Shown here piece by piece: positions 26,463 to 35,832 of a DNA stretch of 64,000 bases. Source of the stretch: Spirochaetaceae bacterium (GTDB taxonomy: Bacteria > Spirochaetota > Spirochaetia > WTKD01); NCBI GenBank assembly GCA_011524535.1, contig WTKD01000003.1, forward strand, positions 1 to 64,000, read 5' to 3'. The notes under the pieces were generated by a model. The model ran no database searches. It was not told the origin of the DNA and saw only the letters and a list, made by a program, of their open reading frames with translations. Position 1 is the stretch's first letter, and each line of letters opens with the position of its first letter. A program made the translations under genes and the position numbers.

Positions 26463-28001
26463 CTACTTCGGAGCTTCTAGGGTGTACTTTAATACGCGTA
26501 TTTTGATAAGTCGATACAGACCAAGAATGACTAAGGAATATATAATTCCAGTTATAGAAAGGATTAAGCCGTGATGAAGGCGTGTGTTGTTTGAGAATAG
26601 GGTTCTAAAAATTTCTGTAGATATAAAAAGAACTGCATACCCTATGCAAAATACCAGGGTTGTTTGGAAAAAACGTAGAAAGATGTGAGAAAAAATAGGT
26701 TTCTCTTTGTGATTACGTAGAAATTGAAAGAGTAATACGAGAGCACAGACAGTATTTGCAACAAAGAATGCGATGGGCAATCCATTCACACCGAGCCTTG
26801 TGCGGATAAGTATGATGGACAAAACTACATCAACAACAAAAAACAGGGCACTAATTGACAATAGTTTTTTTGTATCGGCTATTCCTATGTAATACCGGAG
26901 ATGCTGGAGATATACTGCCGCTGGAAATAGAGACGCTGCGTAGTATTGTAGTACGCGAGCGGCATTACTAAGATCTTGTGGATTGGTGCGCTCAGGGCTC
27001 AATATAAGTGAGAGGAGACTTTCGGCATGAGTAATCATATACAAAGTACTCGGAATCAGTAAAACCCAGAACTGTAATGTCGCCCATCCCATGATTTTTA
27101 ATACTTTTCTGTGCTGTTGTTTATGATTTGCTTCACTAAGATTAGGAAAGAATACAGTCAAAATGCTATTTGTAAAAATACCTACGGGAAATTGAAAAAA
27201 TGTAAGAGCATAATTGAGATAGGATACGCTACCAACAGGAAGCTCACTCGCTAGAGATACGCTCCATTGGTTCACAAGAATTCCTGCGATGGTTGGAATG
27301 GATAACAGAACCCATCGCTTTAACATATACCAAATTCGACGCCAATTTGGATGGAAGGTAGGCCGAATAGAATACCCCATGAGACGATAGGGAATATAAT
27401 GGACAAGAAATTGCCCGATGGCTCCTATCGTGGCACCGATAACAAAGGCCTCTACTCCTAATCTCTCTGCGAAAAAAAGCAAGGCAAGAATTACTGCTCC
27501 GGTAAATATGAGCGGAGCAACTGCGCCGGGGATAAAAGAACGTTTGATATGTAGGACTATCAGGGATACAGCAGGAAGGACCAAAAACAAGATATGGAGA
27601 AAAATCCATCGAAAGAGAGATGTGAGGGTTTCCATCTGTTCTGGTTGAGGAAACCGATACAAGAGAGTAACTATTTGTCTGGAGAAGAAGAATCCGAAAA
27701 GACATACTATACTGACTCCACACCAATGAATGAACAATGTTTCACGGAGTCGTGTGCGGAAAGCTTGTTCAGATGGGGCGGATACTAATCTCGGGATAAA
27801 AACGGATGAGAAAGCCCCCTCGGTTAGCAGTCGGCGGACTTGACTTGGAAACATATACAATGTATTTATTATGTCAGCATCCGCGCTGACTCCAAAGAAG
27901 TAGGTGATGATATTAATTCGAAGAAAACCAAATATCCGAGACAATAAAGTCAGTGAAGAGAGATAAATAGGAGCAAAGCGGGATTTTTGTTTTTTATTCA
28001 T
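26463..28001 (-). CDS. murJ: Lipid II flippase MurJ
   Basis: Flips lipid-linked peptidoglycan precursor across the inner membrane. The 512-residue protein has about 14 membrane helices. Its N-terminus has the family pattern LSRIFGFLRINIITYFFGVSADADIINTLYMFPSQVRRLLTEGAFSSVFIP, with conserved arginines near 22, 28 and 56 and the acidic residues of ADADI. Its presence supports a peptidoglycan-containing cell. A TATAAT lies 3 bases before the ATG, too close for a normal start, so the promoter is unclear. Confidence 0.93.
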   Translation of the reverse strand: MNKKQKSRFAPIYLSSLTLLSRIFGFLRINIITYFFGVSADADIINTLYMFPSQVRRLLTEGAFSSVFIPRLVSAPSEQAFRTRLRETLFIHWCGVSIVCLFGFFFSRQIVTLLYRFPQPEQMETLTSLFRWIFLHILFLVLPAVSLIVLHIKRSFIPGAVAPLIFTGAVILALLFFAERLGVEAFVIGATIGAIGQFLVHYIPYRLMGYSIRPTFHPNWRRIWYMLKRWVLLSIPTIAGILVNQWSVSLASELPVGSVSYLNYALTFFQFPVGIFTNSILTVFFPNLSEANHKQQHRKVLKIMGWATLQFWVLLIPSTLYMITHAESLLSLILSPERTNPQDLSNAARVLQYYAASLFPAAVYLQHLRYYIGIADTKKLLSISALFFVVDVVLSIILIRTRLGVNGLPIAFFVANTVCALVLLFQFLRNHKEKPIFSHIFLRFFQTTLVFCIGYAVLFISTEIFRTLFSNNTRLHHGLILSITGIIYSLVILGLYRLIKIRVLKYTLEAPK

Positions 28002-28130
28002 ATAATTATACTTTTCAGTGTATTGAAAATATTCTAGCTAATACAGTGCTAGATATCGTATCTTGAAAAGATATAGTCATTGTTAATTTCTACAGGAAGT
28101 AATTTCTATAGATATAGAAATAGTTTGTCA
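28002..28130 (-). terminator. Hairpin-rich gap between tgt and murJ
   Basis: Three stems lie in 129 bases: ATTTCTATA/TATAGAAAT with a 2-base loop (28102-28121), TATCTT/AAGATA with a 3-base loop (28059-28073), and CTAGC/GCTAG (28034-28052). On the minus strand the last is followed by AATATTTT. They could terminate the lpt-tgt operon before murJ. None is a textbook GC-rich terminator, so confidence is moderate. Confidence 0.4.
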
Positions 28131-29267
28131 TTATTTTCTTGCAAACAAGGTGTTCATACGTAGATAATAATCCTCAAATTCGTCGCTTTCTATTGATGAA
28201 CGTATTTCTGCACAGAATTGATGCATAAATCGGAGATTAATCTGACTTGCAATCATTGTAGCCAGAATTTCTTTTGCACGAAATAAATGATGCAAATAAG
28301 AATATGTATAGCCTTGTTCCTCGGCATAGAAAGTAGGTAGAATACGGAAATCATGGGCAAACCGAGCGTTTTTTATGTTTATTGTTCCCTCGGTCAGGGT
28401 AAGTAACCGTCCATTTCTTGCGCATCGCGTTGGATACACCGAATCAAAAATGTCGACACCGTTACGTACGGCTTCAAGAATGAAATCAGGACTCCCAATC
28501 CCCATGGCATAATGTATCCGTGTAGAGTCTAGCAATGGAGCAAGATACTCTAATTGTTTTGCATATTCCGCAAATGATTCTCCTACTGCGAGCCCCCCTA
28601 TGGCAATACCTTCAAAGGGTATTGATTGTATGTGTTCGGAACTTTCTGAACGTAGATCCGCGTAAAATCCTCCTTGAATGATGCCAAATTGATGTAGCGG
28701 CCAATCTGATTGTGTCTTATTTCTTTTGGATTCGAATGCGTCTCGCGCTCTTCTCGCCCATCGATGCGTTTGTTTCATTGCATGACTTGTTTCTTCGTGG
28801 GATATTCCAGGAGGCACACATACATCGAGAACCATTTGAATATCACTTCTTAAGCTGGTCTGAATATCAACAACCTTTTCAGGAGTAAAAAGATGTTTTG
28901 TTCCATCTAGATGTGATTGAAACAATACGCCTTCATCCTGTATTTTTCGTAATTTGTGTAGGCTCATGACTTGATATCCCCCCGAATCGGTTAGAATTGC
29001 CTGTTTCCAATGAATAAAATCATGCAAAGAACCGACCTCTTCTATAATCTCCAAACCTGGACGCAGAAAAAGATGATACGTATTTCCCAGTATCAATCCG
29101 TAGCCCCTCTTGTTCAAGTCTTTTAATTCGATGGCCTTTACGTTACCAAGCGTTCCCACCGGCATGAACATGGGGGTATTAATGCTTTGATTATGTAAGC
29201 GAAGTATGCCTGTTCTTGCGCGACTGCGTGCACAAGAGATCTCAAATAGTGGATTAGGTCGGTGCAT
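28131..29267 (-). CDS. tgt: Queuine tRNA-ribosyltransferase lacking the zinc cysteines
   Basis: Exchanges guanine 34 of tRNAs for preQ1. It has 378 residues from the chosen ATG, which overlaps the upstream permease by 14 bases; the 29-codon extension of the frame runs through that permease. The base-recognition aspartate is in LTDSGGYQVMSL (about 90) and the nucleophile in DIFDSVYPTRCARNG (about 260). The zinc site of the family (C-x-C-x2-C...H) is missing: the stretch before YLHHL reads PTFYAEEQGYTYS, with no cysteine. Only the histidine remains. The queA gene elsewhere in the window supports queuosine synthesis. Confidence 0.92.
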   Translation of the reverse strand: MHRPNPLFEISCARSRARTGILRLHNQSINTPMFMPVGTLGNVKAIELKDLNKRGYGLILGNTYHLFLRPGLEIIEEVGSLHDFIHWKQAILTDSGGYQVMSLHKLRKIQDEGVLFQSHLDGTKHLFTPEKVVDIQTSLRSDIQMVLDVCVPPGISHEETSHAMKQTHRWARRARDAFESKRNKTQSDWPLHQFGIIQGGFYADLRSESSEHIQSIPFEGIAIGGLAVGESFAEYAKQLEYLAPLLDSTRIHYAMGIGSPDFILEAVRNGVDIFDSVYPTRCARNGRLLTLTEGTINIKNARFAHDFRILPTFYAEEQGYTYSYLHHLFRAKEILATMIASQINLRFMHQFCAEIRSSIESDEFEDYYLRMNTLFARK

Positions 29268-30336
29268 AGAAAAAGAGCAGAATACCCACAGCAAGGAAAA
29301 GGAAAACAGGAATCCAGGCTGCAACAATGGGGCTAAAGATACCATCTGCAGCAAGAATTATAGCAGTACTTTCCGCTACGAAATAAGCAACAGCCAAGAA
29401 CAAAGAAATTAATAAACTCATAAGAATAGCATTTTTGCGAAACCTGCCAGTAAGCGAAGAAGCCAATAAGAATACTACCAAGGGAGTTAATGCAAACGAA
29501 TACCGCGAAAGATACTCTGCACTCTGTCGTTGGTACTCTGCGCCTGCATCCATTAGGACTTCTATCCAGACCTCGGCTTCTGCAATGGTGAGTTCATCTA
29601 TATCTTTATTCTTTTTTTGAAATGATTCCGGTTTTATATTGAATTCTGAACTTTCTATTTCTTGTATTCGCTCTGTTTCGATGTTATCATAGGAAACGAA
29701 AGAGTATTGAATAATTCCCTTTAAATCCCAGGAACTTGTTTCAGTATTCCATGTTGCTTGCTCAACATCGAGTCTCCGTTCCATATACCCTTCTTCATCG
29801 AGGACAACAATGATCACATCGGATAATTCCCGATCAATATCATTATAATAATCTGCATAATATACATGTCTTCCTTGGTTTCCTCTAACAGCCACATTAT
29901 TTGCATTGAAATTTCTATCACGTACCAAGAGAAGATCAGAAACTCTATTTTTTTCTCTGAATGTGGGTATTACAACATACTCTTCGAAAAAAAATGAAAA
30001 GAAACTTAGCAAAATTCCAAATGCGACTATAGGCATTATTGTGCGATACAGAGACCGCCGGCTGGAAAAAATAATGATCATTTCATTGTTTGCAGATAGA
30101 TTTGCGAGTACATATGAAGCTGCAAACAAAGAAGCGATGGGCAATGAATATGAAATGCTTTTCGGGAGGAATAGCCACTGAATATACAAGATTTGTGAAG
30201 TAGTTATTTCCTCATCTTGGTATCGCGTTAGATTTGAAAAAAGGTCTATCATTTCGATAATTAAGACAAAGAAGGCAAGTGCAAAAATTAGGGTAATCGC
30301 TACATTTTGAAGAATATATCGATCTAATGTGTTCAT
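29254..30336 (-). CDS. LptF/LptG family permease (second copy, LptG-like)
   Basis: The 360-residue inner-membrane protein of the YjgP/YjgQ family has three N-terminal helices (residues 10-110), a large extracytoplasmic domain (about 130-265) and three C-terminal helices. The start MNTLDRYILQNVAITL matches the family's typical opening. It shares a 4-base ATGA overlap with the upstream paralogue. These proteins form the membrane part of the LPS export ABC system; in spirochaetes the exported lipid is uncertain. No LptB is seen here. Confidence 0.85.
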   Translation of the reverse strand: MNTLDRYILQNVAITLIFALAFFVLIIEMIDLFSNLTRYQDEEITTSQILYIQWLFLPKSISYSLPIASLFAASYVLANLSANNEMIIIFSSRRSLYRTIMPIVAFGILLSFFSFFFEEYVVIPTFREKNRVSDLLLVRDRNFNANNVAVRGNQGRHVYYADYYNDIDRELSDVIIVVLDEEGYMERRLDVEQATWNTETSSWDLKGIIQYSFVSYDNIETERIQEIESSEFNIKPESFQKKNKDIDELTIAEAEVWIEVLMDAGAEYQRQSAEYLSRYSFALTPLVVFLLASSLTGRFRKNAILMSLLISLFLAVAYFVAESTAIILAADGIFSPIVAAWIPVFLFLAVGILLFFYAPT

Positions 30337-31595
30337 TGGCGCATTTTCCTTAGAAAAATAATAGTTCCTCCTATTACAACCAATATATTTCCTGTCCACA
30401 CAGCAATGAATGGGTTCAAATACACGTCTGAAAGTCCAAATCCCCTTCCAAGAACGAGTAGTCCCCAATACGCTGTTGCTACAAGAAGCCCAATACCAAA
30501 TCCAACAGAACGACCACTACGTTTAGAAAGAAGTCCGAGAGGAAACGAGAGAAATATAAAAAACAAGCATGCGAAAGGCACAGCAAGTTTGCTCTGAAAT
30601 TCGATTTTTCTTAGTTGGAGGCTAAACGTTGTAGGATGTTCAACTAATAGATTTTCATAGCTGTTTTTACTATTTTGAAAAACTGTATCTTCAAGCCCAG
30701 CATAAAAAATAGCGATTCCATGGGTCCCTCGTGCACGGGAAATATTTCTTTGGTAACTTTCCATAACTCCCGCATAATATATCTCTAATTCGGCCATTTC
30801 TGTCCGAAGTTCTGCAACGCTCATTTCAGAAGGTGAAGGATTACGTACGGAGGAAGGCGCCAAATCGCCAAGAAGAAAGTTATAGTGAAGATTTTCAGCA
30901 ACACTGAATTCATAATCTTCTTGAATGTCTCTCTTGGGGGTATGTACTTGCACGTCATTTAACTGAATGGTAGCAACGTTTCTAATTTCTCGATCTGTAT
31001 TTAGTTCACCACTAATTGCATTTATAGTACGTAAATTTCCGTCTTCATCTGGATCAATGACAAATAATGAATCATATATACCGTCTTCAAATCCCCCGGT
31101 TATGATGATAGCATCTTGGTATTTTGTGACAGAATAGGGACGTAAAACCAATTCCGGACTTTCGAAAAAAAGATATACGTACAAATTCACAAAACGTGAA
31201 GTACCAATGGGAAGAAAATAGTCGTTTACAAAAAATGAGGCAACCGAAATGACGGCTCCAGCAACTAAAAATGGGACAAATGCAACAGTTATAGATGTGC
31301 CTGTAGCGCGCAAGGCCATCATTTGATGTTCGGAGGTTAGTCTTCCGACCGCCATTAAGCATGCTACCAGGCTTGCATAGGGAGCTGAATGATATACTAC
31401 GGTGGGTAAGGAATAAATAATCAGTTGTACCACTGAAAAGAATGGTATATTGCTCAGCAAGGCCCTTTCTGAAAGTAGTATGAGCTGATTAACAAAGAAG
31501 ACGAAAAAGAAGAATAGAAAGGATACTAAGAATGAGAAAAGGTATTCTTTTAAGAGATGGAACCAGATAGTAAATGGAAGGTTTCCCCTACGCAT
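30333..31595 (-). CDS. LptF/LptG family permease (first copy, LptF-like)
   Basis: Membrane protein of 420 residues with the same layout as its downstream paralogue: an N-terminal helix cluster, a long periplasmic beta-rich region (about 115-320, here extended), and a C-terminal helix cluster with FIFLSFPLGLLSKRSGRSVGFGIGL. The last is the best family motif. The pair probably forms the LptFG heterodimer. It lies 11 bases downstream of dut. Confidence 0.85.
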   Translation of the reverse strand: MRRGNLPFTIWFHLLKEYLFSFLVSFLFFFFVFFVNQLILLSERALLSNIPFFSVVQLIIYSLPTVVYHSAPYASLVACLMAVGRLTSEHQMMALRATGTSITVAFVPFLVAGAVISVASFFVNDYFLPIGTSRFVNLYVYLFFESPELVLRPYSVTKYQDAIIITGGFEDGIYDSLFVIDPDEDGNLRTINAISGELNTDREIRNVATIQLNDVQVHTPKRDIQEDYEFSVAENLHYNFLLGDLAPSSVRNPSPSEMSVAELRTEMAELEIYYAGVMESYQRNISRARGTHGIAIFYAGLEDTVFQNSKNSYENLLVEHPTTFSLQLRKIEFQSKLAVPFACLFFIFLSFPLGLLSKRSGRSVGFGIGLLVATAYWGLLVLGRGFGLSDVYLNPFIAVWTGNILVVIGGTIIFLRKMRQ

Positions 31596-31606
31596 GTGTC
31601 CTTATG

Positions 31607-32059
31607 TTATACGCCTGTTGAACCAAATCCGTTCGCACCCCGCCTGGTGAGAGACAGATCAGCACTTTCTAAGGTCGGGAAGGCCCGATATGTACGTGCG
31701 AATGATATCTGTGCAATTCTGTCGCCGTGATTAATGAGGAAGGAAGAAGTTCCTGCATTATACAAGAGAACGTTTAATTCGCCACGATAATCTGAATCGA
31801 TAGTCCCTATTGAATTTAGCAACATTATTCCATGATTAAAAGCAAGCCCAGACCTTGCTCTTATTTGTCCTTCGTATCCATATGGTATCTCAAGAAAAAT
31901 TCCAGCTGGAATCTTAGCCCATTTATTTGGAGCTATAGAAATTGTTTTAGAGGATATACAGGCATTGATATCTGCCCCACTAGATCCTTCAGTTTGATAC
32001 TTCATGCCACAGGAACAATTTGGGGATCGCTTCTTGTATAATACACGCAATGTGTTCAT
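31607..32059 (-). CDS. dut: dUTP diphosphatase
   Basis: Hydrolyses dUTP to dUMP, keeping uracil out of DNA and feeding thymidylate synthesis. It has 150 residues. All five trimeric dUTPase motifs are present: SSGADI (1), RARSGLAFNHG (2), GTIDSDYRGE with the catalytic aspartate (3), GDRIAQISF (4) and RGANGFGSTG (5). The ATG is chosen over a TTG one codon earlier. It starts 3 bases after the pnp stop. Confidence 0.97.
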   Translation of the reverse strand: MNTLRVLYKKRSPNCSCGMKYQTEGSSGADINACISSKTISIAPNKWAKIPAGIFLEIPYGYEGQIRARSGLAFNHGIMLLNSIGTIDSDYRGELNVLLYNAGTSSFLINHGDRIAQISFARTYRAFPTLESADLSLTRRGANGFGSTGV

Positions 32060-32062
32060 CAA

Positions 32063-34183
32063 TTATCGTTTCTTGTGTGGTCCACTCGCATTTCTTCTGC
32101 GATTAGAATGTTCAACGACACGGGAGTCTAAAACCATGCTAAGATTTACCCTGCCCATGCGGTCGATTTCAATGATTTTTATATCAACCGTATCACCGAC
32201 AGAAACATGATCTTCAACAGATTCAACACGCTCTTTTGATATTTTGCTTATATGGCAAAGACCTTCTTTTCCAGGAAGGAACTCAATGAAGGCTCCAAAA
32301 TCGGTGATTCTACGTACGGTCCCAGTATAGATCTTGCCTATTTCAGGGTCTTCAAGGAGTTTTTCGATCGTTGATTTCGTTTCACTTACAGATGATTGAT
32401 TTTTTGCATATATGGTTGTTTTACCATCTGGATCAATTACTATCTCTGAACCCGATTTTTCTGAAATGGACTTGATGGTCTTACCACTGGGTCCAATGAG
32501 TGTTCCTATCTTGTCAGTATCTATGTAGAAAGAAAATATTCGCGGAGCATGTTCCGAGAGATCTTCACGATGTGTAGGTATTGCAACCTCGAGCTTGTCC
32601 AAGATGTATAAACGACCTTTGTAAGCCTGTTCCAATGCGAGTTTGAGTATATCGGTGCTAACATTTTTTAATTTTATGTCCATCTGGAACGCAGTAATGC
32701 CCTTTTCTGTGCCCGCCACCTTAAAGTCCATATCACCTAGATGATCTTCTTCTCCGAGGATATCACTCAAAACGGCAAAGGAGTTTCCTTCTTTTACCAA
32801 TCCCATGGCAATACCAGCAATTTGATTTTTTACTGGAACACCAGCCATTCGTAGGGCCATGGATGATGCACAGATGGTTGCCATAGAAGAAGAGCCATTC
32901 GATTCCAAAACCTCAGAGACCAATCGCAGAGTATAAGGAAAATCCTTTTTTTCGGGAAGTATTGCCTTTACCGCACGGTGAGCAAGATGACCATGTCCGA
33001 TTTCGCGTCTTCCTGTTGCAAGACGACCGGTTTCTCCCACGGAATAAGGAGGGAAATTATAGTGAAGCATGAAGTGTTCTCTTCTGTCTCCCTCTATGTC
33101 ATCCATTATTTGTTCATCAAGAGAAGTTCCAAGTGTTACTATAGCCAAGGCCTGGGTCTCACCACGAGTAAATACCGCCGATCCATGGGTTCTTGGTAAG
33201 TAATCTACTATGCAGTTGATGGAGCGTATTTCGTCCAATGCTCTTCCATCTGTTCTTGTCTTTTGTTCAAGAATAGATTTTCTGACTATAGATCGCTCAA
33301 CATCTCCGACGAGCGTTTTGAAAAGTTTTTGATCAAATTCGGTGAATTCTTCTCCATATTTCTCAAGAATGCTACTTGTTTCTTTTTTGATCGCTTCAAC
33401 CCTTTCACTTTTTCCTCGAACAAAGCAGGCTTTTTGAAGTTTTTCGTGTAATTCTTTTTCGATGGCTTCTTGATCTTTAAGCACAGGCGCAGAATCTTCG
33501 ATGACAAACTTTTCTTTTCCACAAAGAGAACGAAGTTCTAATTGCATATTGCAAAGGTCTGCGATTGGAGATCGGGCAAATTCGATTGCTTCAATAAGAA
33601 CATCTTCTGAAATTTCTTTACCTCCACCTTCTACCATAGTAATCCCATCCAAATTTCCGGCAACAACCAAGTCTAATTCGAGCTCGGTGTTTTGGAGCGG
33701 GTTGATTATGAATTCTCCGTCTGAAAGTCCGATCCTTACCGCGCCAATGGGGCCGTCAAATGGGATATCCGAAATAAGGACTGCAGTTGAAGCAGCGTTT
33801 ATTGCTATGATGTCTGGTTGATTGCACATATCGGTCGAGATCACAGTTGGAATCAACTGAATATCTCGTTTTATATTTTTTGGGAATAGCGGTCGAAGTG
33901 GACGGTCTATCAATCGTGAAACGAGGATTTCTCGTTCTTTTGGGCGCCCTTCTCGTTTAAAAAAGCCACCAGGAATTTTTCCTGCAGCATAGTACTTTTC
34001 ATTGTATTCTACTTGAAGTGGGACATAATCAAGATCTTCGTTTGGGGTTGAAGAGCAACAAATCGTTGCTAATACCCTTGATTCTCCACACTTTGCTATT
34101 ACCGAACCATTTGCTTGCTTTGCAAGCAATCCCGACTCAAGGACAAGCGTTTCTTGTCCAATTTTTTTTTCTACTTTATGCAT
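32063..34183 (-). CDS. pnp: Polyribonucleotide nucleotidyltransferase
   Basis: Phosphorolytic 3'-5' exoribonuclease, 706 residues. Two RNase PH domains frame an all-helical linker. The second holds the catalytic region EEDHLGDMDFKVAGTEKGITAFQMDIKL (about 478-505). A KH domain follows (IGTLIGPSGKTIKSISEKSG, about 560), then an S1 domain (GKIYTGTVRRITDFGAFIEFLPGKEGLCHISKI, about 620-655). The order rpsO-pnp is the classic one. Confidence 0.97.
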   Translation of the reverse strand: MHKVEKKIGQETLVLESGLLAKQANGSVIAKCGESRVLATICCSSTPNEDLDYVPLQVEYNEKYYAAGKIPGGFFKREGRPKEREILVSRLIDRPLRPLFPKNIKRDIQLIPTVISTDMCNQPDIIAINAASTAVLISDIPFDGPIGAVRIGLSDGEFIINPLQNTELELDLVVAGNLDGITMVEGGGKEISEDVLIEAIEFARSPIADLCNMQLELRSLCGKEKFVIEDSAPVLKDQEAIEKELHEKLQKACFVRGKSERVEAIKKETSSILEKYGEEFTEFDQKLFKTLVGDVERSIVRKSILEQKTRTDGRALDEIRSINCIVDYLPRTHGSAVFTRGETQALAIVTLGTSLDEQIMDDIEGDRREHFMLHYNFPPYSVGETGRLATGRREIGHGHLAHRAVKAILPEKKDFPYTLRLVSEVLESNGSSSMATICASSMALRMAGVPVKNQIAGIAMGLVKEGNSFAVLSDILGEEDHLGDMDFKVAGTEKGITAFQMDIKLKNVSTDILKLALEQAYKGRLYILDKLEVAIPTHREDLSEHAPRIFSFYIDTDKIGTLIGPSGKTIKSISEKSGSEIVIDPDGKTTIYAKNQSSVSETKSTIEKLLEDPEIGKIYTGTVRRITDFGAFIEFLPGKEGLCHISKISKERVESVEDHVSVGDTVDIKIIEIDRMGRVNLSMVLDSRVVEHSNRRRNASGPHKKR

Positions 34184-34213
34184 TCCGTGCGCCTGTTTAC
34201 TGAATTATTATAA

Positions 34214-34483
34214 TTATTTTCGTAATGAAAGTTCTTGTATAATTGTTCTATACCTATGAACATCTTTTTTCTGCAAATATCTGAGTAATCTTCTGCGTTT
34301 TCCAACTATTTTTAGAAGTCCCACTTTCGAGTGGTTATCCTTTTTGTGGTCTTTAAAATGGGTGTTTAAATACTTTATTCTCTCGGTCAATAGAGCAATT
34401 TGCACTTCTGGCTTACCAGTGTCCTCATGTGTATTTCCGTGTGTTCTTACAATTTTATCAGTTGCAACTTTCTCTTTTCCCAT
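34214..34483 (-). CDS. rpsO: 30S ribosomal protein S15
   Basis: Primary rRNA-binding protein of the small subunit, 89 residues. It has the family pattern [21 protein letters not shown] (about 19-39), [16 protein letters not shown], and [10 protein letters not shown] (about 61-70). An AAGGA site precedes the ATG by 8 bases. In many bacteria S15 represses its own message, but no specific leader structure is obvious here. Confidence 0.97.
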   Translation of the reverse strand: MGKEKVATDKIVRTHGNTHEDTGKPEVQIALLTERIKYLNTHFKDHKKDNHSKVGLLKIVGKRRRLLRYLQKKDVHRYRTIIQELSLRK

Positions 34484-34516
34484 GTCTTATCCTTAGTATG
34501 AAGGATAAAGTATGCG

Positions 34517-35446
34517 TTAAAGGATGTCAAGACGCCTATATCTGAAATGACCTTTATAAAATCTTATAAGTATATGTATTGAATTATCTCGAGAACATGC
34601 GACAGCGTAGATTGATTCTTGCAATTTTTTGGAACTCGATTTCTCAAGTGCCTGGGCTACGAATTGGTTGGGGTCGTGAATGTCTTGTTGATGTAATTCT
34701 GCTCCTTGTAGGGCTTTTTTTTCTCCAATAGGATTCAGTAATAGTTTTGTAATATGAAGATTCTGCAAAAGATATGTGAGTGAATGTTTACGGAGAGTAT
34801 TTTTTTCAAGCTCCTTTTCGAGAGATTGTAATGTATAAGATTCGGATATATGAAATGCGCCAAGGGAAACGCGTTGAAGTCGTTTTACATGTGCGACGCC
34901 TCCCCATTGTTCGGCAAGGCTTCGTGCATATGACCGAATATAGGTCCCTTTTGAAACGGTTAGTTCAATGAAGGCTTCGTAGTGAGAAGCATAGAGTAGT
35001 TTTGCATCATAGATTCTGACATTTCGTGGGACTGGTTCGATAAGTATCCCTTTTCGCGCTAGGTCAGAATATCGATTACCATCAATTTTTAAGGCAGAAT
35101 AAATAGGAGGCCTTTGTGTTATCACACCGGTGAGTGTATCGACGGCTTCAAATATTTGGTGAGCTTGAGGATATACTGGCACAACTCGAGGAATACCATA
35201 GGGATCCAAAGTGTCGGTGGTTATACCAAAACGTATTAAAGCACGATAGGTTTTTTTTTGCTTCATACAAATTTCTGATAGTCTGGTTGCCGGTCCTATA
35301 AGCAATAAAAGTATTCCTTCAGCAAAAGAATCCAAAGTGCCTGTATGACCAATTTTTTTTGTATTTAGTATTCTTTTTACCTGTGAGACGAGAGCTGTAG
35401 ATCTTATGCCAGCTGGCTTATATATTGGAATACAAGACAGATTCAT
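34517..35446 (-). CDS. truB: tRNA pseudouridine-55 synthase
   Basis: Makes pseudouridine 55 in the T-loop of tRNAs. It has 309 residues. The catalytic aspartate is in KKIGHTGTLDSFAEGILLLLIG (about residue 38), preceded by YKPAGIRSTALV, and SKGTYIRSYARSLAE lies near 165. The C-terminal extension (about 215-309) is longer and more divergent than in E. coli. It lies 8 bases after rbfA. RibF, often next in this operon, is absent. Confidence 0.95.
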   Translation of the reverse strand: MNLSCIPIYKPAGIRSTALVSQVKRILNTKKIGHTGTLDSFAEGILLLLIGPATRLSEICMKQKKTYRALIRFGITTDTLDPYGIPRVVPVYPQAHQIFEAVDTLTGVITQRPPIYSALKIDGNRYSDLARKGILIEPVPRNVRIYDAKLLYASHYEAFIELTVSKGTYIRSYARSLAEQWGGVAHVKRLQRVSLGAFHISESYTLQSLEKELEKNTLRKHSLTYLLQNLHITKLLLNPIGEKKALQGAELHQQDIHDPNQFVAQALEKSSSKKLQESIYAVACSRDNSIHILIRFYKGHFRYRRLDIL

Positions 35447-35454
35447 GCGAAAAT

Positions 35455-35832
35455 TTAGTTGGGAATTGAGTCAATTAATGTAAGAACTTTCTTTGTGTCA
35501 GAGATGTTGTTATCTGTTACAAAGTGAATCATCGGAGCACGCCGCATTTGCAACTGCTGCGCTATATCGGTTTGAATCATTCCAGCACGTGCATTGAGTT
35601 TGACTAAAGCCGATGAAGACAAGGCTTGTCCGTTCGCTCGTGTAATAAGTATCTGTGCTACCGAAAAATCTGGAGATAGTGTCACTTTCTCAATATGAAG
35701 CACCCCTGCTCGGGCGTTTGAGAGGCGTCCCATACTGCAATGAGCCGACACTATATTGTAAATTCGTTTTTGAAATCGCAGTCTTCTGATCGATGAATAC
35801 TTATTTCCGTTCTCGAACCTCATAGGCCTCAT
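35455..35832 (-). CDS. rbfA: Ribosome-binding factor A
   Basis: Small-subunit maturation factor, 125 residues. It has the RbfA pattern RRLRFQKRIYNIVSAHCSMG near the start, then the KH-like core VLHIEKVTLSPDFSVAQILITR and the C-terminal RRAPMIHFVTDNNI. The ATG at 35832 is chosen because AGGTGA lies 6 bases upstream; a GTG three codons earlier and an ATG three codons later are alternatives. It overlaps the infB 3' end by about 30 bases. Confidence 0.9.
   Translation of the reverse strand: MRPMRFENGNKYSSIRRLRFQKRIYNIVSAHCSMGRLSNARAGVLHIEKVTLSPDFSVAQILITRANGQALSSSALVKLNARAGMIQTDIAQQLQMRRAPMIHFVTDNNISDTKKVLTLIDSIPN

Noticed and set aside
27988-28012. murJ as another leaderless gene (TATAAT before ATG)
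   Set aside because: The -10 box is only 3 bases from the ATG and no -35 match lies at 17 bases, so the spacing does not fit.
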